Shown here piece by piece: positions 28,687 through 37,311 of a DNA stretch of 64,000 bases. The translations under genes were made by a program, and so were the position numbers. Source of the DNA: Priestia koreensis. Lineage in GTDB: Bacteria > Bacillota > Bacilli > Bacillales > Bacillaceae_H. The notes below the pieces were generated by a model. The model was given only the letters and a program-made list of their open reading frames with translations, was not told where the DNA came from and did no database searches. Where the stretch lies: assembly GCF_001274935.1 (NCBI RefSeq), contig NZ_LILC01000023.1:336501-400500 (forward strand). The letters run 5' to 3'. The stretch's first letter is position 1, and every line of letters starts with the position of its first letter.

Positions 28687-29442
28687 TTAATTTTCAGGAA
28701 TGATGTCATTAATGCAAGCTAATGCATTTAATGTTCGAGGGAAACCCATATACGGCAGACAGTGAGTCATTGCTGCAATTAACGTTTCTTTATCATTTCC
28801 CACGTTAAGATTCCCCTGTACATGTGACTTCACTTGACTTTCCGCACCTCCTAACGCGCTAATGATACACAATGTTAACAACTCTCGCATTTTTACATCT
28901 AGCCCACTGCGCGTATAAAAATCTCCAAAGCAAAAAGCTGATAGATACTCTTGTATATGCTTTTGATTTTTCGGAGCATTCTTTTGCATCGTTTGAATAA
29001 CGTCCCCAAAAATCTCTATTTGCTTAGCAAGACCCTTTTGTAGACGATTCTGTTCATTTACTGTTTTTGGACTCTCTACCGGTAACGAAATCTGATTTTC
29101 TTCAAAGATTTCGTTCACTGCCGTAATAGCATGCAACGTTTTAGGAAACCCAATATACGGAGCGCACTGATAAACAGCCTCTTTAATTTCCACAGGCGTC
29201 AGTCCGACATTTAATGCTACTTGTACATGCGCTTTTAATTGAGGAATCGTCTGATTGGTCGTTAGAACCACCAAGGTAATTAATTCACGCGCCTTGTCTT
29301 CTAAGTTACCTTCATAAAACACTTCTCCGAAAATAAAGTGGTTTAGAATGTCTTGAAATTCTGGATCTGTAACTTGTGTAGTCGGCATTCCATACCCAAA
29401 CAGCTCCGTGTATTTTTCTTTACTCTTATCAATACGGCTCAT
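28687..29442 (-). CDS. tandem carboxymuconolactone decarboxylase-like (AhpD-fold) protein
   Basis: 251 residues made of two similar halves. The first holds ARELITLVVLTTN, QLKAHVQVALNVGLTPVEIK and YIGFPKTLHAI; the second MRELLTLCIISALGG, QVKSHVQGNLNVGND and YMGFPRTLNAL. Each carries the CMD/AhpD core. Double-domain members are frequent beside cupins and aldo/keto reductases. The catalytic CxxC of true AhpD is not present. I choose ATG at 29442, seven bases after AGGAGG. First gene of the cluster, divergent from the TetR gene. Confidence 0.85.
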   Translation of the reverse strand: MSRIDKSKEKYTELFGYGMPTTQVTDPEFQDILNHFIFGEVFYEGNLEDKARELITLVVLTTNQTIPQLKAHVQVALNVGLTPVEIKEAVYQCAPYIGFPKTLHAITAVNEIFEENQISLPVESPKTVNEQNRLQKGLAKQIEIFGDVIQTMQKNAPKNQKHIQEYLSAFCFGDFYTRSGLDVKMRELLTLCIISALGGAESQVKSHVQGNLNVGNDKETLIAAMTHCLPYMGFPRTLNALACINDIIPEN

Positions 29443-29504
29443 CAGCATTCCTCCTGTTACACGTACTTTTTCTATTGCTTCGACATAGCATGTCCTTGTC
29501 TAAA

Positions 29505-29548
29505 ATCAACATTGATTCATTAATCAACATTGATTCATTAATCAACAT
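29505..29548. promoter_or_regulatory. tandem 18-bp repeat, likely TetR operator
   Basis: ATCAACATTGATTCATTA occurs twice head to tail (29505-29522, 29523-29540) and begins a third time. Each unit holds inverted repeats (AATCAA-CA-TTGATT and TGATT-CATT-AATCA). It lies between the divergent metabolic cluster and the TetR gene, the expected position for the regulator's binding sites. Confidence 0.6.
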
Positions 29549-29668
29549 CTGTTTATAATTATAAAGAAAAAGAAGTGATACTCAATAATCAATGCAACGC
29601 AATTCGTTGATTACTCAACAAATTGCTATATGTTGTTGAATATCTTTTGAAAAAAGTGAGGTTTTAAC

Positions 29669-30217
29669 ATGGCGAAAGTAGACCGTAGGATACTAAAAAG
29701 CCAAGAGGCTATTAAAAAGGCAGTAACTGAATTAATGATTGATAAACGTTTTGATGATATTACGATTCAAGACATTGCGGACCGAGCAAATGTAAATCGA
29801 GGAACCATTTATCTTCACTATATGGACAAATATGATTTATTGGATAAGATGATTGAAGAACATATGGACAATCTGAGAGACCTATGCCATTCAGCAGCTG
29901 ATTTAACGTTTCAGGAAGGGAATTACATTTGGTTTGACTATTTTGAGGAACATCATCTATTCTTTTCGACTATGCTAGAAAGCAAAGGCGCTCACTATTT
30001 TCGTAGTCGCTTTTTAGACTTGGTCGTTCAAGAATTTGGCCCTGAAGTGGATACAACAAAAGGAGCGAATCACGGGCTAAGTCCTGAAATTGCAATTCAA
30101 TTCTTCTCTTCAGCAATGGTCGGAACAGTAGAATGGTGGTTTAAAAACGGCATGCATATTCCGACTAAAGTGATCGCAGAACAAACAGGGGCATTGCTTG
30201 ATCGAAACTTGGACTGA
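29669..30217 (+). CDS. TetR/AcrR-family regulator
   Basis: 182 residues. The N-terminal helix-turn-helix is clear (ITIQDIADRANVNRGTIYLH, then YMDKYDLLDKM). The C-terminal ligand domain ends WWFKNGMHIPTKVIAEQTG, as in the YxaF/DhaS-type subgroup. It is divergent from the cupin/AKR/CMD cluster and probably represses it through the tandem repeats between them. The ATG follows AAAGTGAGG. Confidence 0.9.
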   Translation: MAKVDRRILKSQEAIKKAVTELMIDKRFDDITIQDIADRANVNRGTIYLHYMDKYDLLDKMIEEHMDNLRDLCHSAADLTFQEGNYIWFDYFEEHHLFFSTMLESKGAHYFRSRFLDLVVQEFGPEVDTTKGANHGLSPEIAIQFFSSAMVGTVEWWFKNGMHIPTKVIAEQTGALLDRNLD

Positions 30218-30341
30218 CGTCCAAGTTTCTATTCATATCATATAAAGAGGATATTTTAGGATTTACGAGTCAATATAAGATGATCTACGGAAGGTGTTAC
30301 TCCCTGTAATGTTTGCTACAAAAAGGAATTTAACGGACTTC

Positions 30342-30776
30342 TTACCTCAAAAAGAATGGTAGTTGAATTAACCACTCTTGAAAGTCATCTGCTTCTTTTT
30401 CAATACCGCTGTTTTCATGTGAATAATAATAAACCACCTCGTTGACCTCTTCATTTGTCAGAAGGCAAAAGAAGTCACCGTTTCCGATGCTATAAAAAGG
30501 AATGAGCCCCTCCTCCCACTCTCCGTGCCGTCTTTCAATATCGTACGTACATTCGATGAAATCATTTCCGTTAGTTCGACCACTAGAAACATTTAAAATT
30601 TCACCAGGAAAATCATACTCCGCCATTAATTCAATGAAAAATCGGAACTCCCTTGAAAACCGGTGATTAAACTTTTTTTCAATTCTTATCCAATCACTTA
30701 CTGAAGGCATATCCAATTTTTTTGATTCTAGTTCTAAAATGTTGTGCAACAGATTTCGCATCTCATTTTTTGTCAT
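30342..30776 (-). CDS. SMI1/KNR4 (SUKH) family protein
   Basis: 144 residues. The SUKH core is visible: WIRIEKKFNHRFSREFRFFI (first helices), then PFYSIGNGDFFCLL, and a C-terminal helix ADDFQEWLIQLPFF. Such proteins are commonly immunity proteins for polymorphic nuclease toxins. No toxin is adjacent, so it may be an orphan. GAGGGAGAAGAAG lies upstream of the ATG. Confidence 0.75.
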   Translation of the reverse strand: MTKNEMRNLLHNILELESKKLDMPSVSDWIRIEKKFNHRFSREFRFFIELMAEYDFPGEILNVSSGRTNGNDFIECTYDIERRHGEWEEGLIPFYSIGNGDFFCLLTNEEVNEVVYYYSHENSGIEKEADDFQEWLIQLPFFLR

Positions 30777-31024
30777 TATCTTCTTCTCCCTCTGGAACTC
30801 ATTCTGTTAAGGACTAACTTATTAAGAACTCGGCCGACTCTTTATAGTGAAAGTCACTTAAAATTTTCCTATTAAATGTTAACGGAAAATCCCTTACTCA
30901 TTTTTTTGTGGCATAATAGAAGAACCAGCTCTAATTTATTACGATGGATATAAAGAAGAGTCAATCGATTCGGTCTTTCCATAAATAAGGCTGAATCGAT
31001 ATTAAAACAGACGGAGGTAATGTA

Positions 31025-31366
31025 ATGATTTTATCTTTGGCGACTGATTTTATTATCCCAATCCTTATGATTACAGTGGGGGTAATTTTCACGTTCAAAC
31101 CACCACAGAATATTAATTCTTTGTACGGATACAGATCTCCTCGCTCTCAATCTTCTCAAGAAAGCTGGAACTACTCCCAAAAATTGTTGGGGACGTATTC
31201 TCTTCAACTCGGTGTTTTATTACTGTTCGTCAATATATTAGTTGCACTTCTCTCACCCTATTCATCAAATGCAACGTCGCTGCTTAATGCAATCCTTGGA
31301 ATTATTGTATTAATACTGCCTATCATTTTAATTGAAAAGAAATTAAGAGCGTTTGCTTCGCATTAA
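31025..31366 (+). CDS. SdpI-family membrane protein
   Basis: 113 residues with three hydrophobic helices (about 3-22, 58-76, 85-105). The signature between helices 1 and 2 is SLYGYRSPRSQSSQESW, the conserved loop of SdpI/YhfL-type proteins. SdpI is the immunity protein against the SdpC cannibalism toxin in B. subtilis. No sdpC or sdpR is next to it here, so the partner is unknown. GGAGG precedes the ATG. Confidence 0.82.
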   Translation: MILSLATDFIIPILMITVGVIFTFKPPQNINSLYGYRSPRSQSSQESWNYSQKLLGTYSLQLGVLLLFVNILVALLSPYSSNATSLLNAILGIIVLILPIILIEKKLRAFASH

Positions 31367-31498
31367 CTTTACCCCACTGCTATAGACAACAAAAGTATGG
31401 TGTCATGTAAAATATCGTTCAATTATATGTTTGAATCTTATGTCATGCGCTTACCTCTCTAATGATTTATTTAGCAATAACACGATGTCCTAACAAAG

Positions 31499-31530
31499 AA
31501 GAGTAAGTCCTGCAGGACTTACTCTTTTTT
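31499..31530. terminator. 28-bp perfect palindrome, terminator
   Basis: AAGAGTAAGTCCTG and its exact complement form a stem with no unpaired loop bases in sequence, followed by TTTT on the plus strand and TTCTTTG on the minus strand. It lies 10 bases beyond the stop of the DUF4176 gene and can end the T7SS operon. Confidence 0.8.
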
Positions 31531-31539
31531 GTTAAACCA

Positions 31540-31818
31540 TTATTGTGTTTTTTCTTGATTGACACCTTCTAAAAACTCTTGGAAATTTCGCTCATCCTCG
31601 TCCTCATATCCCTTAAAAATAATGTGTTCAATAGCTTCTTCATTAAACACATACGTATATTCCTGATTAATAAATCCCTCTGGAAAAGGCACAGCGAGAT
31701 AATCAAAAATTTCATCATCTCCCTCAAGAGACATTTGCTTTCTGCCGTAAATGACAAGTTTTTTTTCCCCGCCTTTTAGCAGTACAACGGAACCATTTGG
31801 TAATAATAGATTAGACAT
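31540..31818 (-). CDS. DUF4176 family protein (type VII secretion-associated)
   Basis: 92 residues. The N-terminal signature LLPNGSVVLLKGGEKKLVIY (followed by GRKQ) is that of DUF4176, a small protein found with LXG toxin operons in Firmicutes. The function is unknown; targeting or chaperone roles are only inferred from context. I choose ATG at 31818, which overlaps the end of the upstream membrane-protein gene by 8 bases, indicating translational coupling. Last gene of the operon. Confidence 0.82.
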   Translation of the reverse strand: MSNLLLPNGSVVLLKGGEKKLVIYGRKQMSLEGDDEIFDYLAVPFPEGFINQEYTYVFNEEAIEHIIFKGYEDEDERNFQEFLEGVNQEKTQ

Positions 31819-32536
31819 TTTTCGTGCGCCTCTTTGCCATTTTTTTGTTTTTTCTTTCATTATTTAAGCGTTTTACTAAATGTCGGTTTTGTAACATAAA
31901 CCAACACTGAGATAAAAATTTCGCACCCATATAAACAAAGAATATAGCTAAAAATTGATACATAAATGTCATGAACAATTGCAAAAAATACTGGTTGCCC
32001 GCTAGTAAAAATTGTACAACTACATATCCTAAAGGTCCTCCAAAAAAAATCCATGGCCCAACTGGAAGAGATGCCTTATTTTTTTTTGTAACAGGCGGCT
32101 CTATTTTATAGTTTTTAGATTGAATATAGATAAACACATACCAGCTCACTAAAAAGAAAAACGCTGCAACTATATAATAAATGACTGATGAAACACCTGC
32201 TGTTTTAGCTATTTGAAGCGACGTTATAAAATAGGCCATGGCTCCTACAAAACCGGCAAACCCTAAATACAATGTCGTCAAATACTTAAAATTCTCTTCT
32301 CTCGTTAGCAGGACACGAAAATTGAGAATGACTAAAAGTCCTACTAGTGAGGACACAATGTAAAGAGTCACTTTGTTTTGAAATAATACTAATGGCCCTA
32401 GGGTCAATAAGCCAATGAGAACAAACGTGACAAAGAATGTTGTAAATTTAAACCGCATAAATGTATTGTCATATATGAGCTGTCCTAATAAATGACGTGG
32501 AATATCTTTGCGGTCTGCATTGGGATTCAATTTCAT
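31811..32536 (-). CDS. six-helix membrane protein, candidate immunity to the LXG toxin
   Basis: 241 residues. Six hydrophobic stretches are seen at about 32-53, 56-73, 85-107, 118-138, 158-179 and 184-205, with a highly basic tail (NNERKNKKMAKRRTKNV). It lies 18 bases downstream of the LXG gene and overlaps the DUF4176 gene. Membrane proteins in this position protect against pore-forming LXG toxins (the TspA-TsaI pair of S. aureus is the precedent), so I infer immunity. The sequence does not obviously match TsaI. A decayed homologue lies at 11159-11416. Confidence 0.65.
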   Translation of the reverse strand: MKLNPNADRKDIPRHLLGQLIYDNTFMRFKFTTFFVTFVLIGLLTLGPLVLFQNKVTLYIVSSLVGLLVILNFRVLLTREENFKYLTTLYLGFAGFVGAMAYFITSLQIAKTAGVSSVIYYIVAAFFFLVSWYVFIYIQSKNYKIEPPVTKKNKASLPVGPWIFFGGPLGYVVVQFLLAGNQYFLQLFMTFMYQFLAIFFVYMGAKFLSQCWFMLQNRHLVKRLNNERKNKKMAKRRTKNV

Positions 32537-32554
32537 CTTCTATATCACCTCTTA

Positions 32555-33982
32555 TTATTTCCACCAACTGCTAATTGTTTTTAAGCCTTTACACACTCCG
32601 TCTTTGGCCAAATCAGAAAGACTTTTCTTTTCTTTCCCCACTTTTGCTTTTAACCCTTCAGTAAAATAAGTAAAAGCTGTGGCTGCGACAAACCCTACTC
32701 CTGCTCCTACTAATAATGGTGCACCTACAGTTCCCACTGCCAGCGCAGTAGCTGCGCCAGCAATTGCCATCCCAGCTGCACCCATACCAATATCAACAAC
32801 TGCATCTCCAACAATTCGCTCAGCAGATTCTCCATTTTGAATATTTTCTTTCATATCCAAGCCCGTAGTTACACCTACTGTAAGCCAAGCAGGACCCGTT
32901 TTTAAACTTGCCTTTGCTCCTTCAAGAGCATCAACATACTGAGCAACTTTCAAATTTTTAAGAGTGCCTCTCTTTCTTTGACTATCAATATAAGTCTTGT
33001 CATACTTTTTCCCTTTAATCTCCAAGTGTCTCCCCTGTTTAATTTTATACGAAACTGTTTTTTTGTCAGTTCTTGGGTTTATGTAGGTTGATTTTTTTAC
33101 CCTTACACCCATATTCTTTTGTTGCCAAGCTTCCTTCATATCCTTCATATCCATACTAAGGCCCATTGAATTTCCAATAGATCCAATAGGTGCTAAGAGA
33201 TCTAGACTAACCATATCATTATCGCTTAAAGGTATATCCTCTAAAAACGCTTTTGTATCTTTAAGCTTTTTCATAGCATCTGTTTCCATTAGTTGATTTC
33301 TCAATTCATTTTTTGCACCACTAATAGGCTCAGATTCTTGCTTGTCTTCTTGCTTCTTAGTTTTAGTGAGATAGGTTGTAATCGTTGAAGACCCGCCCGT
33401 AAATCCATTTTTAAGTACGTTAATGTGCTTAAGGAGAGCTGTTGCATCATTACTTGTTCCACCCAACGCGTTCGTTTGTTCACTATCTAGCGTATGTAAG
33501 TCTTCAATCGTTTTCGTTATTTTTTTCACGCAAGCATTCATTTCAGAGTGAAATTCTGTTTGATCAGGTACGCTTAAAGAAAGAATTTCGCTTATTTTAG
33601 CAATAGAGGTACTAACTTCTTCAGCAAAAGCATCTATTTTCTGATCCATTTTTTTTAGACCGTTTTGAAGATCAGTGTGTAAGAATCCTTCTACAACGAC
33701 TCCACTTTCATCCGACTCAAAGCCTTTAACTGCAGACTTCAGTTCAGTTAAGTTCGATTCATAAGTAGCTAAAAGCGCTTCATACATTACAAGAAATGTT
33801 CCGTGACATTCTTGGTAGAAGGCTCGAATCGAGTTACCTCCGCTACCTTTCAACTCATCTTCTAATCCTATAATGGCTTGAATACTTTTAGCAACTGTCT
33901 TTAGTTGTATACGACTTAATTTAATAGTTTTTAGTGTAGCCTCAATTCCGCTAATAAGTGATTCGTTTTGTAACGTTTTCAT
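32555..33982 (-). CDS. LXG-domain type VII secreted toxin with glycine-rich membrane-active tail
   Basis: 475 residues. The N-terminal ~200 residues are an all-helical LXG-type targeting domain (KLSRIQLKTVAKSIQAIIGL, FYQECHGTFLVMYEALL). A middle region follows with basic motifs. Residues about 390-440 form a glycine/alanine-rich hydrophobic stretch (DIGMGAAGMAIAGAATALAV, then PLLVGAGVGFVAATAFTYF). The C-terminus lacks a nuclease motif, so a pore-forming or membrane-depolarising action is likely, as in glycine-zipper LXG toxins. It follows two small WXG100-like partner genes and precedes a multi-helix membrane protein. It would be exported by the Ess/Yuk secretion machine, which is not in this window. 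Confidence 0.82.
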   Translation of the reverse strand: MKTLQNESLISGIEATLKTIKLSRIQLKTVAKSIQAIIGLEDELKGSGGNSIRAFYQECHGTFLVMYEALLATYESNLTELKSAVKGFESDESGVVVEGFLHTDLQNGLKKMDQKIDAFAEEVSTSIAKISEILSLSVPDQTEFHSEMNACVKKITKTIEDLHTLDSEQTNALGGTSNDATALLKHINVLKNGFTGGSSTITTYLTKTKKQEDKQESEPISGAKNELRNQLMETDAMKKLKDTKAFLEDIPLSDNDMVSLDLLAPIGSIGNSMGLSMDMKDMKEAWQQKNMGVRVKKSTYINPRTDKKTVSYKIKQGRHLEIKGKKYDKTYIDSQRKRGTLKNLKVAQYVDALEGAKASLKTGPAWLTVGVTTGLDMKENIQNGESAERIVGDAVVDIGMGAAGMAIAGAATALAVGTVGAPLLVGAGVGFVAATAFTYFTEGLKAKVGKEKKSLSDLAKDGVCKGLKTISSWWK

Positions 33983-34008
33983 CCCTACCTTGTACCTCTC
34001 CCTTGTAT

Positions 34009-34287
34009 TTATTCCGCCCTCATATCTGTAGAAAGACGTTGGTCTGCCTCTTTCATTTTGTCGATTGCTTGTGACGTTAATTTTGCATGTTGTACTAAAA
34101 GTGTCTGATAGGTTGATACAATCGTTTGCAAATCTGCATTAATTGAGTTAATTTTATTAACCAGATCCATTGTGTTTCCATTTCCAATGTGAAAAGGGTA
34201 TTTAGCTGTAAATTCTTGGCCGGCTGCTTCTAACTCGCTAATAGATTTTTCAACGATGGCATAATTAACTTTAATTTCTTTGCTCAT
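34009..34287 (-). CDS. small WXG100-like T7SS partner (DUF5344/TIGR04197-like)
   Basis: 92 residues, all-helical hairpin (VNYAIVEKSISELEAAGQEF and a second helix LVQHAKLTSQAIDKMKEADQ). Matches the YwqI-like/TIGR04197 class found directly upstream of LXG toxins, which are thought to bind the LXG helices and help target them for secretion. Its ATG overlaps the stop of the upstream gene by 4 bases, showing tight coupling. Confidence 0.78.
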   Translation of the reverse strand: MSKEIKVNYAIVEKSISELEAAGQEFTAKYPFHIGNGNTMDLVNKINSINADLQTIVSTYQTLLVQHAKLTSQAIDKMKEADQRLSTDMRAE

Positions 34288-34682
34288 AATTTGGAAACTC
34301 CTTTTGAAACATTCAATTTCTCTAATTCTTTTTGCTCATTTAATTCTTGCTGAGCATGCATAATGCTTGCTTGCAAACTTGCAATCTCTTGCTGTATTTC
34401 AGTTATTTTTTGAGAAATTGAGGTAATAAGCTCACTCACTTTCTCTCCTGTAAGTTCTATATAAGCAGCCTGAAAGCCATCTCTTCTAATATTGTCAAAT
34501 TGAGTAGCTAATGTACCATGCCATGTGGACGCTGATAATGCTGGGTCCATACATTCATCAGCCATTTCTCCATAATCCGATTTAATTTCAATTAGTTCGG
34601 TCTTACAAATATTCAACTTTTCTATATACTTCCTCTTAATATCTACTTGCGATTGCAAATACGCTATGTATTGCTCAGTCAC
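34284..34682 (-). CDS. YwqH-like coiled-coil protein (DUF5082)
   Basis: 132 residues, long helices and a coiled coil (ISQKITEIQQEIASLQASIM). WHGTLATQFDN in the middle resembles the W-x-G turn of WXG100-type proteins. Matches the DUF5082/YwqH family, always the first gene of ywqHIJ-type LXG operons. Likely a co-secreted partner or chaperone of the toxin. The start at 34682 is the first of the operon, downstream of a long AT-rich intergenic region. Confidence 0.78.
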   Translation of the reverse strand: MTEQYIAYLQSQVDIKRKYIEKLNICKTELIEIKSDYGEMADECMDPALSASTWHGTLATQFDNIRRDGFQAAYIELTGEKVSELITSISQKITEIQQEIASLQASIMHAQQELNEQKELEKLNVSKGVSKL

Positions 34683-35343
34683 CTATTTACACCTACTTTA
34701 CATTCGTCTTGTCTACCCTTTTATTATATGCCCTAGTTATAATTTCCTCATTGAATAACAAGTTACGGCTATTTTCTTTATCTATAACTATTAGGGTAAC
34801 ACGTATAAAAAAAAGATGAATAAGCATTTTTTCCTTATATTCCCTAATTTTCAAAATGACTTTTTTACTAAAAATGCTTATTTGTGCATTTAATTGTTAA
34901 GCACTTGTTCTCTAGCATAAAACTTTCCAAATTGTGAACTACTTTGTGTAATAACTATAAAAAAAAAGCCACTAAATCTTTCCGCATGCAGCAGGTGCTA
35001 ATTTGGCATGAATTAAGAAAAATATATCTATGAACCAAATCTTTTTCCGGCAATTCTACTATCTAAACTACCCTTTTAACAACCGAAAAAACCTAAATAT
35101 TTACATTCCAACCATAACCTAATAATTACAAGATATACAAATTATTCAAAGAGTCAATACGACTTTTAGTAATTGCTATCATTTACAACAAGACTTTTGA
35201 TATATATTTTTGCAATAAATGCAATTAAATTAACTATTTACATCTATTACAGAAAAACACAAAATTAGTTTACTATTACAGTAAAGATGGATATTGTTGT
35301 TTTTTGAACTGATATTTTGTGTTTCTCCAATCTCATCAAATAA
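34683..35343. other. long AT-rich intergenic region before the LXG operon
   Basis: About 660 bases, very AT-rich, with several A/T homopolymers. It should hold the promoter of the T7SS operon. I see no convincing coding frame, RNA gene or long repeat. Confidence 0.5.
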
Positions 35344-35637
35344 TCAAATCTCTGTGTCTGTATCATCATTCGCAACAATTATTTCTATAGGCTGATCTAT
35401 TAAAGCAATAGCCTGTTCATGAATCGTAATTAATGTTTGAATGCTCGTATGAATACGCTCCTTATAAAAATCTACCTCAACCAAATCAAAATCTGTTTCA
35501 TAATAGTTCCGGTCTTCATATTTATAACGACTTACTTCTATTTTCTCATCATAGTGCTCTTTGAATAGGTCACAGACTGCTTTTATCTCCTGCACACTTA
35601 ATTCATGATTTGAAAGACATGTATTAACCAATTTCAT
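35344..35637 (-). CDS. uncharacterised acidic protein, 97 aa
   Basis: Start at ATG 35637, five bases after GGTGG. The product begins MKLVNTCLSNHELSVQEIKA, is acidic and ends ANDDTDTEI. No family recognised. It lies 38 bases downstream of the CdiI-like gene, the size and charge fit an immunity or regulatory partner, but this is only context. Confidence 0.55.
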   Translation of the reverse strand: MKLVNTCLSNHELSVQEIKAVCDLFKEHYDEKIEVSRYKYEDRNYYETDFDLVEVDFYKERIHTSIQTLITIHEQAIALIDQPIEIIVANDDTDTEI

Positions 35638-35675
35638 AATTTCCACCGTATTTCTTACCTTTTTTATTCACTTCT

Positions 35676-36074
35676 TTAAAAAGCACGATCATACAAGCTA
35701 CACTTTACTTCAGCTAATAAGTCGTTTAGCCGTGTTTTTTCCGGATTTATTTCCACTTCTTTTTTGACGTTTTCCTCCAGGTAATGATAAAACGTTTTAA
35801 AATCTAAAAAAGCCAGCTGTTCTATCTCCACGGCTGGATAACCTAGCTCAATCAAAACATGTTTGTCATCTAAAGGTCTAGGTAAATGTGCCGAATCAAA
35901 GTCATCTAAATCGGAATGAAAAAAGGCAAATATGATTTCTTGTCCATAGCCTTCTCTTGCAGCAAAGCATTTTAATGCCACTTCTAAATATGTTCCATTT
36001 ATAAAATCAAAATAGATAGACATTAAATGATCAATATCTTCTTTGCGTTCCTGTAGCTCATATTTTCTATTCAC
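35676..36074 (-). CDS. small immunity-type protein, possibly CdiI-like
   Basis: 132 residues, GTG start with AAAGGGGG nine bases upstream. The C-terminal half (VLIELGYPAVEIEQLAFLDF, KTFYHYLEENVKK) resembles ribonuclease-toxin immunity proteins of the CdiI type found in Bacillus. The assignment is weak. No toxin gene is adjacent. Confidence 0.5.
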   Translation of the reverse strand: MNRKYELQERKEDIDHLMSIYFDFINGTYLEVALKCFAAREGYGQEIIFAFFHSDLDDFDSAHLPRPLDDKHVLIELGYPAVEIEQLAFLDFKTFYHYLEENVKKEVEINPEKTRLNDLLAEVKCSLYDRAF

Positions 36075-36210
36075 TATTCTCTTCCCCCTTTCGTTAGTTT
36101 ATTAGCGCTCAGACCATTAGCATCAAGTAGGTATTTTCAATCCGTAATATTGAATATTCTTCCAAATAACATATAATGATATAATTAACAATAATTTAGG
36201 AGGAGAGAAG

Positions 36211-36687
36211 ATGGCGTTAACGTTTCGAAGATCAACTTTAGAAGATATAGAATGCTTGCTTCCCATCCAAAAAGCCTCTTTTCAAGAAGACTTAGAAAAA
36301 TACGAGGATGTGGAAACAAATCCTGCTTGTGAAACAGATGAAAAACTAGCGGAAAACATTAGAAAATACCATCACTTTACGATTTTAGACGATGATACGA
36401 TAATTGGTGCAATGGATGTAAGAGGTAACGATGAGCGGATGCATATTAGCAAGGTGTTCATTTCTCCTTCTCATCAAAACAAAGGAGCTGGTACGGCTAC
36501 TCTTCAATTTCTAGAGGCGAAATTTTCCGATGTGAAATTATGGACTTTGTATACCCCTTATTTAAGCTTTCGAAATCACTATTTTTATGAGAAATTTGGA
36601 TATAAAAAAACGAAAGAAGTTCAGGTTACAGCCAAACTCGTTCTGTTTAAATACGAAAAATTACCCGTAGTTCCTCTACTAGACTAA
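36211..36687 (+). CDS. GNAT-family N-acetyltransferase
   Basis: 158 residues. Acetyl-CoA-binding motif A is VFISPSHQNKGAGTATLQFL (about 88-107), followed by the FYEKFGYKK motif near the C-terminus. Typical small GNAT enzyme with unknown acceptor. AGGAGAG precedes the ATG. Confidence 0.88.
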   Translation: MALTFRRSTLEDIECLLPIQKASFQEDLEKYEDVETNPACETDEKLAENIRKYHHFTILDDDTIIGAMDVRGNDERMHISKVFISPSHQNKGAGTATLQFLEAKFSDVKLWTLYTPYLSFRNHYFYEKFGYKKTKEVQVTAKLVLFKYEKLPVVPLLD

Positions 36688-37311
36688 CAACACGTGAACA
36701 ATAAGGGCCATTGAGGAATGGCTCTATTTACGTTGATACAGACAATCAACTGTGTCTACGAGTTATAAGGTAATTATAAAAATGGATACCTTTCAAACTT
36801 TCATTTATCCCCTGTTCACCAAACATTAAAAATACATTACTCATTCGATCAATTCTTCCTTCTACTCTTTGATCCATTAATTCATAAAAATCTAAAAAAA
36901 TGCTCATATCCATGTTATGCGTAGTATAGAGTCTAAAAAAATATATTCTTATGTCTTACTTTGTATTTACAATTAGCTTACATTCACCACTTAATTCACT
37001 TAACAATCTTCAACCTCAATCCATATAAATGTTTACTTATTTATCAATCTCTTAAACAAGCGTTTGCTACAAATTATAGATTAACTCATTATCACCCTTT
37101 TATATCTGTTTGTTCCACCAGTGATTTATCAGTTCTACCTCGGGAAAAGTGCGTCTATCACATCTATGATAGCGTATGGTTAATGACATCGAGAATGGAT
37201 TAACTATTCCGGTGTAACCTGTCTGTAGAACATTAAAACCCCCGAACTAATTTCTCCGTTCGGGGGTTTTCTTGATGCACTATCAGTTTCTCAACATCAT
37301 GCTGCGGGGTT
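36688..37311. other. intergenic region ending in a terminator
   Basis: A hairpin (AGGGCCATT / AATGGCTCT) just after the acetyltransferase at 36707-36730 may terminate it. The rest is AT-rich. A plus-strand open frame at 36961-37203 has no ribosome-binding site and low-complexity composition, so I do not call it. Confidence 0.45.
37235..37272. terminator. strong bidirectional terminator
   Basis: AAAACCCCCGAAC (37235-37247) and GTTCGGGGGTTTT (37258-37270) form a perfect 13-bp GC-rich stem. It ends the sortase operon on the minus strand. Confidence 0.92.

Noticed and set aside
29505..29548. CRISPR-like repeat
   Set aside because: Only 2.4 direct copies without spacers; position fits an operator.
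36961..37203. Plus-strand open frame of 80 codons
   Set aside because: No ribosome-binding site, low-complexity composition, between a gene end and a terminator; likely chance.
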